Of a stretch of 14,341 nt of DNA, positions 7,541 through 14,341 are shown one piece after another; the stretch's first letter is position 1, and each line of letters begins with the position of its first letter. The position numbers and the translations under genes were made by a program. Below the pieces are notes generated by a model. It was not told the DNA's origin and searched no databases. It saw only the letters and a list, made by a program, of their open reading frames with translations. Source of the stretch: Thalassiosira profunda (taxonomy: Eukaryota > Bacillariophyta > Thalassiosirophyceae > Thalassiosirales > Thalassiosiraceae); contig JALLAP010000497.1 of NCBI GenBank assembly GCA_036939355.1, positions 1 through 14,341 of the forward strand, read 5' to 3'.

Positions 7541-8665
7541 ATGCCTCATTCATCCATACTGCGGCGCAGCCCGTCGCGGATGACGGGGACGTTTCTGATA
7601 TCGCTTTGGTGCACATCTTGCAGCAAGCTTGCCGACGCTTTCACGGCCCCTGTTGTTAGCAGACGAACAATTTCAATACGACGAGCAGACGCAACAGCCA
7701 GGACGAATACAAAGTTGTACGAACAGCCAATCAACCTAAAGAAGCTGCTTGGGCCGATATCACCGTCCGCCCTCGAAAAATACGAGCTCGCCCCGGAAAT
7801 CTTGACGGACGCATGGTCGGCCCAGCTCGTCCAGCGGACGGCCAAGTCGCTCGACGAGGCGACGGACGTGCAGCTGGTGCCAAACAATCCACAGGAACAT
7901 TTCGTGGACAGCTTGCAAGTCGAGGTGCCCATACCAAAAGATTCGCCGGGACTGGGGATCGAGTTGTTGGAATTGCAGGGCGGGCGGGACGATGGATTGG
8001 GGATCACGATTGTGAGTGGCCTGGTGCCCGGGGGGAATGCCGAGAGGGCCGTAAAAGCGAGCAGGGAGACGGGAGGGGAAGGCATCAATTACGGCGACGC
8101 GGTCGTTGCTGCCGAGCTGGTCATGTCTCGCACGGGATCATCCAGCCGAGAGGAAACGCAAGTCAAATCGGTTCAAACGGAGTGCTTGGGGTACGATGCC
8201 ACGGTGGAGGCGCTGGGGGGCATGCTTTCATCGCTCAGCGACGACGAAAATGGCGCCCGGGATGCATCGGTCGTCTTGACGTTGAAACGAATCCGGCGCC
8301 GGCCCCGCATCGACGTCACGCTGCACTATCCGCCGGAGCAAGACCTGCCCTCAGAAACGATCCAATTGCAACCCGGGGACAACTTGCGGATGGTTATGCT
8401 GCAGAAGGGGATCAAACTGAACGACCCTCTCGCGCAGCGGTACGACGGCAAGGCCACCGGGAGCGGGAACTGCGGCGGCGGATCTCTGTGTCGGACGTGC
8501 GCCGTGTCGGTGCTGCGGGGCGGGGAATTGCTGAGCCGGCCGAAAGAGAACGAAAGAAAGATGATGCAGGATGCGCCGCGGTGGCGGCTGGCGTGCAAGA
8601 GCTGGGTGGGGTACGGGATGGAGGAGGGCGAGATCGTTTTGCAAGTCAATCCGCGGCAGTGGTGA
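7541..8665 (+). CDS. Plastid-targeted protein with PDZ-like and [2Fe-2S] ferredoxin domains
   Basis: This 374-residue protein is predicted to act as an electron carrier or redox sensor in the plastid. Residues 1-33 look like a signal peptide (basic RRSPSR, then TGTFLISLWC) ending at LADA|FTAP, the Ala|Phe-x-x-Pro junction of secondary red plastids. An Arg/Ser/Thr-rich transit-like stretch follows. Residues about 125-260 resemble a PDZ domain (GLGIELLEL, then GITIVSGLVPGGNAERA). From about 285 to the end there is a ferredoxin fold with Cys311, Cys317, Cys320 and Cys352 (C-x5-C-x2-C-x31-C), a spacing closer to CGGxGxCGTC-type and adrenodoxin-like ferredoxins than to classical photosynthetic PetF (C-x4-C-x2-C). 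The first ATG, at 7541, has A at -3; a second ATG at 7580 would drop the basic n-region. No intron is needed. The redox partner is unknown. Confidence 0.85.
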   Translation: MPHSSILRRSPSRMTGTFLISLWCTSCSKLADAFTAPVVSRRTISIRRADATARTNTKLYEQPINLKKLLGPISPSALEKYELAPEILTDAWSAQLVQRTAKSLDEATDVQLVPNNPQEHFVDSLQVEVPIPKDSPGLGIELLELQGGRDDGLGITIVSGLVPGGNAERAVKASRETGGEGINYGDAVVAAELVMSRTGSSSREETQVKSVQTECLGYDATVEALGGMLSSLSDDENGARDASVVLTLKRIRRRPRIDVTLHYPPEQDLPSETIQLQPGDNLRMVMLQKGIKLNDPLAQRYDGKATGSGNCGGGSLCRTCAVSVLRGGELLSRPKENERKMMQDAPRWRLACKSWVGYGMEEGEIVLQVNPRQW

Positions 8666-8935
8666 AGAAGAATGTTGAGATGAATGATGCTTGGACGGAG
8701 AGCTGGCAACATCTCAGCGCATGCATTCAGGTGATGAACGATTCAACAGAGCCCGGTTTGTGTGGAAGACTAAATAAAAGCATGCCGTCACTATCAGTTA
8801 TCCAATACGCAATAGCGACGCACACGCAGCTTTCCTCTCCACTGGCCTCTTTCTCAACATCTAATCTACATCCAGCAATTTGCCCCGTCGCATTTCTATC
8901 CCCCCTGCAGGCGGTTGGTAGCTCCATCGCTTCGC
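8666..8935. other. Tail-to-tail intergenic region with AATAAA
   Basis: This 270-nt gap between two converging stop codons must hold both 3' UTR ends. AATAAA at 8773-8778, 108 nt past the ferredoxin stop, is a plausible plus-strand poly(A) signal. I saw no clear minus-strand counterpart for gene 4. Nothing else is recognisable. Confidence 0.5.
8773..8778 (+). terminator. Candidate poly(A) signal of the ferredoxin gene
   Basis: A perfect AATAAA hexamer sits downstream of the stop at 8663-8665. Whether this lineage uses AATAAA strictly is not established by the window. Confidence 0.4.
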
Positions 8936-11776
8936 TCATTTCCCCTTGAGCATGGACGACATCTTCCTCCCGAACCCCTTCCTCTTCGGCCTTCCTTCGC
9001 TCTGGCTCAGGACATCGGCCTTCCCCGTGGCGCTGCTCCCGCTGCGATAGCGCGGAGTCCTCGCGCTCTGGCTCAAACTGTCCGCAGGGCTCGGCCCCGT
9101 TGCCGCCTTGGGCGTGGACTTTGGCGTGGACTTGTCCGTAGGAGCTGTTTTTATCGTTTTCACCGGGGCGACCCCCGGACTGGATATCGGCGAAAGATTC
9201 GGAGCTTTCGAGGCCTTTGGCGCTTTTGTTTGTGGGGGTGGTGGCGGCTGCTCTCCCGAGACGCTCGTGCTGACCGCGGCCGTCGATGCGGTGGTCTGCG
9301 TGGCCGTCGAGTCTTTGTGGGCCGCCGACTTGTCCTGGGGCGTCGGCGCTGGAGCCTTCTTCCCCGTCTTTGCCCGCAGTTTGTCGTAATACCGCTCCCA
9401 ATCGAATTCCTTCGGGGGAATTGCCGCGTATAGGCTCGAGGGATTGCACTTGCCCCACCCCGTCGAGCGGACCCACCGATCCGGGGGCGGGCAGGGCTCG
9501 TTCTGGAGCAGCAGGTTGAGGTCCGAGGATTCGCGGTTGTCGCGCAGCCGCTTGGCCCCGTCGTTGACCAGGTCGTTGAGGGTGTCGAATTCGCCGAGGA
9601 TGNTCGCGGTTGTCGCGCAGCCGCTTGGCCCCGTCGTTGACCAGGTCGTTGAGGGTGTCGAATTCGCCGAGGATGAAAAGGGAGACGTTGAGGGGCTTCT
9701 TGTCGCTCTCCTGTTCGTTCGAGAGGAGGAGAAGAGAAGAGCGAATTTTTATGAGATTTGGACCTGAAGGAAGTGGATTCCACAACTTTCACAAGCAACG
9801 GACAACTCACCTCGCCCTCCTCCGGCCCCAGCCCGTCGTCGCTCTCGCCGTCGCTCTCGTCCACCAGATCCCGGGCCTTGTCGATCGTCAGCGCCTGCAT
9901 GCTGCTTCGCTTCGTCATCCCCGGCCTCCGCCCGCTGCTCTCGCTGCCGCTCCTTCTTTGACTGGCCCCCCGCCAGTTCGCGCTCGAATCGCTCGGCGTG
10001 GAGTTCATGTCGCTCATGGCCCGGCTCAGTCCGCTGGACAGGCCACGGAGCAGCTTCTTCCCGCCGCTGGAGAAGCGTCGGCCGTGGCCCTTGCGCGAGG
10101 GGCGCTCCGACTTACTCAGCCGATCGGGGCCCGCGCTCCCCGAGCTGCCCGACCGGACCCGCGCGCTGCTGCTGAGGCTGTCGGCCCGTTCCTTCTCGAT
10201 GCGTTCGAGCTCCTCCTTCCGGCGCGCCTCCTCCTTCTCGGCCTCCTCCTCGGCGTCCCGATCGGCCCTCTCTCGCAATGAAATCTCCGAGCGACGGAAC
10301 AGTCGGGCGGTGTCGTCGGCCATCTGCTCCGGGGTCTTGGGATGGAGCCTCTCTTCCTCCGACGTGGCCGAATNGTCGGGCGGTGTCGTCGGCCATCTGC
10401 TCCGGGGTCTTGGGATGGAGCCTCTCTTCTTCCGACGTGGCCGAATCCATGGAGAAGACCGTCCGCAATGGCATCAATCCCTCTCCTGCCCCGGCTCCGG
10501 CCTTGGCAATGTCCTGATCTCCAGTGATGGGGAGCGGCTTGGCCGTGTTGAGCGCCAGGTGGCTCAGGTCGTAATTCCGGAAGGCGAACTCGCCATTTTC
10601 GGTGCGGTCGCCCAGGTGCCCCACGCCCATTTCCTCTGCCACGGTCAGCGCGCGCCATCCTCCCGTGGGGCCCGGGCCGATCGCCTTCCCGTATTGATCC
10701 ACCGCCGGCTCGATCTCGTCTGCGCTCCCCCGCTTCTCCTCATCAAGGAGAATGGTGCCGCCGCCCGGACTGAGCTTCCCGCTGGCCAGGCTGGCATTTC
10801 CCTCCCTCTTTGACACCTCGATTTGGAGGGCGTCCAATCCCTCCGCGGCAGCCTCCACCTCGTCCAGGCTGTTCACCTTTCGCTCATCCTCCACCACGTC
10901 CACTCCGGCCTCGACAGCATGTGTCTTTTCCATCCGCGCGGCCGCCTCCGACCACCGCATAAGCTCCCGCCAGCATTTCGGATCCCCGCCCAAATGTCGC
11001 GGAGGGCAGTATTCCGTCGGCCCGACTGTTGCAGGGTAGACGTCCTTCGTCCACGGGGCCATGTAGTCGCCGTATTCCAGGGGGCTCTGCTCGCAGTGGA
11101 TGTCGAAGGGGCGCTCCAGGTTGAGCCGGTAGCACCTTCTCCCGATGCGCGTCTTGGCGTCCAATTTTGTGGTGAAGTCTTTCATTTGGAGAGGGTAGCG
11201 GTTGGCGTAATCGTATTCTTGACAGGGCGCGTGGGAGGGAAGACGGACCCCCGGAAAGTCCGAGGGAGTCCCCAGATCGGACGCGCCTCCCGAGGATCTC
11301 CTCCGAGCAGCTGCTGCAGCCTCGGCCTCCACAGCCAGGGTGAGCTGCTTGTTGAGCACCTTTCCCCCTTCCTCCGTCGCTCCCTCCGCGGCCTGCTCTG
11401 CGGGCTCCTCGTCCAACACCTCGATGGAGGTGGACTCCATTCCCCCGAGCGAGGTGGAATCGGCCCTGTCCGGCTCGTCATCCCGGAGGAAGTCCATGAA
11501 GGCGCCGAAGCGAGGAGTGGTGGGTTGATCCCCCGGAGTTCCTGTCGCCTCGGCCATGGTTGCGTCTATGGTTTCTATTGGCTCCTCTGTGTCGCGGTCC
11601 GACCGCTCCTCCTCTAATCCTGCGCTTCCCGCAGAAATTGGTTCGTCCAGCGGCGTGTTGGGAGCCGAAGAAGATGAAGCCGTCACACAGGAGACCGAGC
11701 TGACGCTCCTCTTTGATATGATTTGGGGCGATAGGGCGTTCAATGGAGGTGTTGGCGGCGCGACGTCGTCGTACAT
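8936..11776 (-). CDS. Unrecognised Ser/Arg-rich protein with a duplicated basic motif, broken by two assembly duplications
   Basis: I do not recognise this family. Splicing out 9711-9810 and removing one 72-nt copy plus N at 9603 and 10374 gives a clean frame of 864 residues. Visible parts: a disordered acidic N-terminus; Arg158-Arg-Arg-Ser-Ser; an aromatic, Cys-containing, probably folded block (about 185-282, including RRCYRLNLERPFDIHC and WTKDVYPATVGPTEYCPP); acidic linkers; a charged helix (about 472-508); a basic Ser motif (507-554); a second ordered block (about 632-720, including KKPLNVSLFILGEFDTLNDL and DRWVRSTGWGKCNPSSLY); a Pro/Thr-rich linker; and a second copy of the basic motif (816-864) at the C-terminus. 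There is no signal peptide or membrane segment. The ATG at 11776 has a weak context; an in-frame ATG at 11557 (residue 74, context ACCATGG) could be the true start. A scaffold or regulated adaptor role is only a guess. Confidence 0.75.
8939..9085 (-). repeat. Internal protein repeat, copy 2 (gene 4 residues 816-864, C-terminus)
   Basis: The segment starts ADSLSQSAR, continues RSGSS, then VLSQSEGRPKRKGFGRKMSS, and ends MLKGK before the stop. It shares with copy 1 the order ADSLS-SAR-RSGSS-LS-SE-P-RKG-GR-SS, which shows an ancient internal duplication. Confidence 0.75.
9531..9675. repeat. 72-nt direct duplication around N at 9603 (assembly artefact)
   Basis: Positions 9531-9602 and 9604-9675 are identical. 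The extra 73 nt shift the frame in the last exon of gene 4. With one copy removed, reading continues through LRDNRESSDLNLLLQNEP to the stop at 8936. Confidence 0.95.
9711..9810 (-). other. Intron of gene 4 (100 nt, GT-AG)
   Basis: On the minus strand the donor is GTGAGTTG and the acceptor GAACAG, preceded by a long TCTTCTCC-type pyrimidine tract. Splicing is phase 0 and joins GLGPEEGE to ESDKKPLNVSLF. The donor matches both kinase introns. An alternative acceptor at the TTCAG near 9766 gives a frame that does not lead into the downstream exon. Confidence 0.85.
10042..10185 (-). repeat. Internal protein repeat, copy 1 (gene 4 residues 507-554)
   Basis: The segment starts ADSLSSSAR, continues RSGSS, then RLSKSERPSRKGHGRRFSS, and ends LLRG. 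It parallels 8939-9085 motif by motif. The final part is strongly basic with an RRFS site. Confidence 0.75.
10302..10446. repeat. 72-nt direct duplication around N at 10374 (assembly artefact, one mismatch)
   Basis: Positions 10302-10373 and 10375-10446 differ at one base (CTTCCTCC versus CTTCTTCC), a silent Glu codon change in gene 4. Removing one copy plus the N restores EQMADDTARLFRRSEIS in one frame. Confidence 0.95.
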
Positions 11777-12801
11777 TGGCTGGACATCCGGGTTGCTTCA
11801 CGATTACGAGACGTGCTCAAAATTGTGTTGTGTGGTGCATCCACCGATGTCGATCCCAAATTACGCTCAAAATCGATCCCAACTCCTGCCAAGACTGCCT
11901 CGATACACTATCGCTGCCGCCGGGCCGCCTATTTGCGTTGTGTATGGTCGATTGTTGCGAATGCAACGGCTGCACTCTATTTTGCAATGCACCAAGTTGA
12001 GGCGCGTCGACCGATTTTTTTTTCAATAACCCAAACCGGAGAGAGCCCACTGCAATTTTTCAGCGCCACAAGCGATCGCACGCTCTCTTCCCCGCCCTCG
12101 TCCCGCCGCGCAGAGTTGGCCGCCAAGGGTTCGTGGAAGGCGTTGGAGCGCGAGGCGCACGGCTTTCAACTCGAAGTGCGCCGTGCGGCCGTGCCGCGAA
12201 AAGCCCGCGGCAGTGGGGGGTACCTATCTCAATAGTATTTGGGCAAAGATTTACAGCGAAGAAGCTAAGCCAAGGGAGTAGTATGTATGAGAGAAACAGC
12301 TGAGTTTGGTCCTCAGTCTCACTGAATTGATCTCTTTCAATAAGTAAGTTACCCCCAACCCTGTCGGTGTCAAAGGGATTGGGTACGGGGTATTGTGCAT
12401 GCTGCCTCAAATTTCAGATTCTCGGTCTTGACTTACGCTTATGGTACACCAACAAAAAAAGAACCCCAACAAAAGCTAAAGCCGAGTGCCAGTCTTGCGA
12501 AGACTTCCGTAGGACGAGAAAATTTGGCAGGTCTCTTTTATCATGTGTGTCGCTGCCGTGACTGGTATGTCTACGTAGGAACCTGTAGGAGGCTCGAAAT
12601 CGATTTGATGCCAGCCAAATTTGGTGCACACTCGTGCGCTCCCCCAAGCACGGTCAGCCCCCAAGCGGTGGTTCGCGGACAGCTTCGAAGGTCGGCGTTG
12701 AGTGCAAGCAAAGCCTTGCTTTGCATTGGGGAGCATATCGAGCCACAATTCGTCGGCGCCCTTCGTCGATAGTCTCCCGTATCGAATAGTCAACCCAAAC
12801 C
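11777..12801. promoter_or_regulatory. Head-to-head intergenic region between gene 4 and gene 5
   Basis: These 1025 nt separate two divergent starts. They hold a T9 run near 12015-12023, a GC-rich island at about 12065-12220, more AT-rich sequence after it, and a candidate short intron at 12344-12417. No tRNA, snRNA or convincing protein gene was found; short frames here match nothing known. Both promoters should lie in this stretch. Confidence 0.45.
12344..12417 (+). other. Candidate short intron (possible 5' UTR intron of gene 5)
   Basis: GTAAGTT at 12344 and TTTCAG ending at 12417 enclose 74 nt, a size like the confident introns here. It lies 384 nt upstream of the gene 5 ATG. No coding frame supports it, so it rests only on the splice signals. 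Confidence 0.25.
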
Positions 12802-14341
12802 ATGGTCCTCGCCGCTGTCAATGGCGCCACCCGCGCCGGCAACGTCGGCGCCGGCAAGCACGGCTCGGCCCACTCCGCTGCCGCCGCGCCCAAACACGCC
12901 AGGCTCGAGAGCCGCGACGACGAGGGGTACGACGAGTTCCTCGCGTTCTTGTCGACGCCGCCCAAGGAGGAAAAGAAGGTATTGCAGCCGGCCGAGACCA
13001 AGGCGGCTCCGAAGCCGGTCGAGAAGGACACGTGGGTGGAGATTGCGTCGGTCGAGAAGAAGGCCGCTCCTGCGCCCAAGAAGGCCCCGTCCACCCGCGT
13101 CGCCAGCCTCAGCGCGACGGCGGCCCCTCCCAAGGCCGCCGCGACGGCCGTGCAGCCCGAGGCCGAGCCCCTCAACCAGCCTGGAATCAAGCCCTACGTT
13201 TGGCCGCCCAAGGAGGCCAAGAAGCCGTTCGAGCTCCCCGAAACGGCGCCCGTGGCGACCAGCCACTTCGACTCCGAAGAGAAGCGGAAGGCCGCCGAGA
13301 TTGAGGCGGCCCGGGCCGCGGCCAAGAGCAAGGCGCCCGTGGAGCCCCTGCCGATCGACCACTTCACCAAGATGGGCGACGAGCAGCGGGCCGCCAAGGC
13401 CCAGGCGGCCAAGGATCTGGCCGAGGCCGAGATGCCAATTGGCATCCGGCACTTCACCGAATTGGCCAAGCTCCAGGAGGCCGAGCGGCTCGAGAAGATC
13501 AAGGCTTTGAGCGCGGCCGAGAGGTCCGAGGCGACCAAGCACTTCATGCGCCTCGAGGAAGAAAACGCGGCCGCTTTGGCCGGCGGCGAGGCCGAGCTCA
13601 TGCCCGCGGCCATCCAGCACTTCACCCTCGAGGAGATGGCCAAGCGGGAGGCGAAGCGGGCGTCGATCCGGGCGATGCACGAGAACCCTCCGCCCATGGC
13701 CCCCGGACAGGCCTACTTCACCGAGAAGATGCACGAGGAGAACGCGCGGAAGAAGGCCGAGCTGCAAGCGCTGAAGGAGAACCCGCCCCCGGCGAGCGTG
13801 GCGACGGAGTACTTCGCCCAGAAGGAGGTGGAGCGAGCCCGGAACGCCGAGGTGCCCGTGGCGACCAAGCACTTCCAGGAGGCGGAGGCCGCGAAGGCCG
13901 CGGAGCTCGAAGCGGCGCGGGCCGTGACGCGGAGCAAGACTCCCGTGGAGCCCCTGCCCATCGACCACTTCACCAAGCTGGGCGACGAGCAGCGCGCCGC
14001 CAAGGCCCAGGCCGCGAAGGACCTGGCCGAGGCCGAGATGCCCATCGGAATCAAGCACTTCACCGAGCTCGGGAAGGAGGAGCAGGCGCGCAAGCTGGCC
14101 GAGCAGATGGCCCTGAGCGAGGCCGAACGGTCCGAAGCGACCAAGCACTTCATGCGCCTCGAGGAGGAGAAGAAGGCCAGCGCCAGCGCTGCCGCCGTGG
14201 AAGCCGAATTGATGCCTGCGGCCATCCAGCACTTCACCCTCGAGGACCGCGCCGCGATGGAGGCGAAGCGCGCGTCCCTCCGTGAGCTGCACGAGAACCC
14301 TCCGCCCATGGCCCCGGGACAGGAGTACTTCACCACCCAGT
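12802..14341 (+). CDS. Unrecognised Ala/Glu/Lys-rich protein of repeated His/Tyr-Phe units (3' end outside window)
   Basis: The frame is open from an ATG in strong context (AACCATGG) to the right edge, 513 codons without a stop, so the C-terminus is missing. Residues 1-150 are low-complexity, with an acidic-aromatic patch GYDEFLAFL near 43-51. From residue 153 the protein is a chain of 20-32-residue units, each led by a small or Pro-rich turn and a [HY]F pair (often HFT or YFT), then a charged, Ala-rich stretch likely to form a helix. The pairs start at residues 155, 187, 217, 247, 273, 305, 337, 357, 389, 419, 449, 477 and 509. Units 1-6 recur as units 8-13, a 202-residue super-repeat. No signal peptide or membrane segment is seen. 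I know no family with this repeat; a fibrous or cytoskeletal role is only a guess. Other frames over this region are shadows. Confidence 0.82.
   Translation, partial: MVLAAVNGATRAGNVGAGKHGSAHSAAAAPKHARLESRDDEGYDEFLAFLSTPPKEEKKVLQPAETKAAPKPVEKDTWVEIASVEKKAAPAPKKAPSTRVASLSATAAPPKAAATAVQPEAEPLNQPGIKPYVWPPKEAKKPFELPETAPVATSHFDSEEKRKAAEIEAARAAAKSKAPVEPLPIDHFTKMGDEQRAAKAQAAKDLAEAEMPIGIRHFTELAKLQEAERLEKIKALSAAERSEATKHFMRLEEENAAALAGGEAELMPAAIQHFTLEEMAKREAKRASIRAMHENPPPMAPGQAYFTEKMHEENARKKAELQALKENPPPASVATEYFAQKEVERARNAEVPVATKHFQEAEAAKAAELEAARAVTRSKTPVEPLPIDHFTKLGDEQRAAKAQAAKDLAEAEMPIGIKHFTELGKEEQARKLAEQMALSEAERSEATKHFMRLEEEKKASASAAAVEAELMPAAIQHFTLEDRAAMEAKRASLRELHENPPPMAPGQEYFTTQ
13252..14341 (+). 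repeat. 606-nt super-repeat in gene 5, two copies (second incomplete)
   Basis: The first copy spans 13252-13857; the second starts at 13858 and leaves the window. Equivalent codons sit exactly 606 nt apart through the fourth unit (for example 13351/13957 and 13531/14137), then 612 nt apart after a two-codon insertion (13612/14224). Landmarks shared by both copies are PVEPLPIDHFTK, AEMPIGI-HFTEL, ERSEATKHFMRLEEE, LMPAAIQHFTLE and HENPPPMAPGQ-YFT. The copies also share much DNA sequence, so the duplication is fairly recent or homogenised. Confidence 0.92.

Noticed and set aside
7092..7583. A 163-codon plus-strand frame overlapping the ferredoxin start
   Set aside because: It starts with a non-ATG codon, overlaps the better-supported ferredoxin gene in another frame, and its product resembles no protein and has no domain.
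11813..12410. Possible small genes in the gene 4/gene 5 gap (140 codons plus strand, 116 codons minus strand)
   Set aside because: Opposed overlapping frames, no domain, and composition that changes abruptly within each frame.
12790..14292. A 500-codon minus-strand frame opposite gene 5
   Set aside because: Its Leu/Gly/Arg-rich product mirrors the GC-rich repeats of the plus strand. It lacks a repeat logic of its own, while the plus frame has clear units and a strong ATG context.
1..14341. Mobile elements, CRISPR arrays, bacterial operons or viral genes
   Set aside because: No transposase, reverse transcriptase, terminal repeats with target duplications, spaced repeats or viral proteins were seen.

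Overview
The window looks like nuclear DNA of a photosynthetic eukaryote with a red-lineage complex plastid, most likely a stramenopile such as a diatom. Three things point there. The genes are eukaryotic (a cyclic-nucleotide-gated AGC kinase and a SART-1/Snu66 spliceosome protein). The few introns are short GT-AG introns of 69-100 nt, all starting GTGAGTT. The ferredoxin-domain protein begins with a signal peptide followed by an Ala|Phe-Thr-Ala-Pro junction, the 'ASAFAP'-type signal of secondary plastids. Coding sequence is GC-rich and intergenic sequence less so. The species is not identifiable from the sequence alone.

Five protein genes alternate strictly in strand (+ - + - +). From left to right: (1) a cGMP-dependent-type protein kinase with three cyclic-nucleotide-binding domains (1066-4014, three exons); (2) a SART-1/Snu66 tri-snRNP protein (complement 4157-6852); (3) a plastid-targeted PDZ-like plus [2Fe-2S] ferredoxin protein (7541-8665); (4) an unrecognised, phosphosite-rich protein with one intron (complement 8936-11776); (5) an unrecognised protein built of repeated His/Tyr-Phe units, open at the right edge (12802->14341). 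Genes 1/2 and 3/4 meet tail to tail across 142 and 270 nt. Genes 2/3 and 4/5 are head to head across 688 and 1025 nt, so each of those gaps probably holds two promoters. The first 1065 nt hold no convincing gene, only a probable promoter/5' UTR with a candidate UTR intron.

Four single-N positions (4353, 5084, 9603, 10374) are each flanked by exact or near-exact 72-nt direct repeats. Each adds 73 nt and shifts the reading frame inside a gene. Dropping one copy plus the N at every site restores complete open frames for SART-1 (849 aa) and for gene 4 (864 aa). I read these as unmerged contig overlaps, not biology, and the annotation assumes so.

Functionally the genes look like unrelated neighbours: signalling, splicing, plastid redox and two unknowns. 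One speculative link is that gene 4 carries several Arg-Arg-x-Ser-type sites that a PKA/PKG-like kinase such as gene 1 could phosphorylate. The most novel candidates are the His-Phe repeat protein (gene 5), the tandem Hub1-binding (HIND) motifs in SART-1, the PDZ-ferredoxin fusion, and the kinase whose nucleotide-binding domains lack canonical residues in two of three copies.
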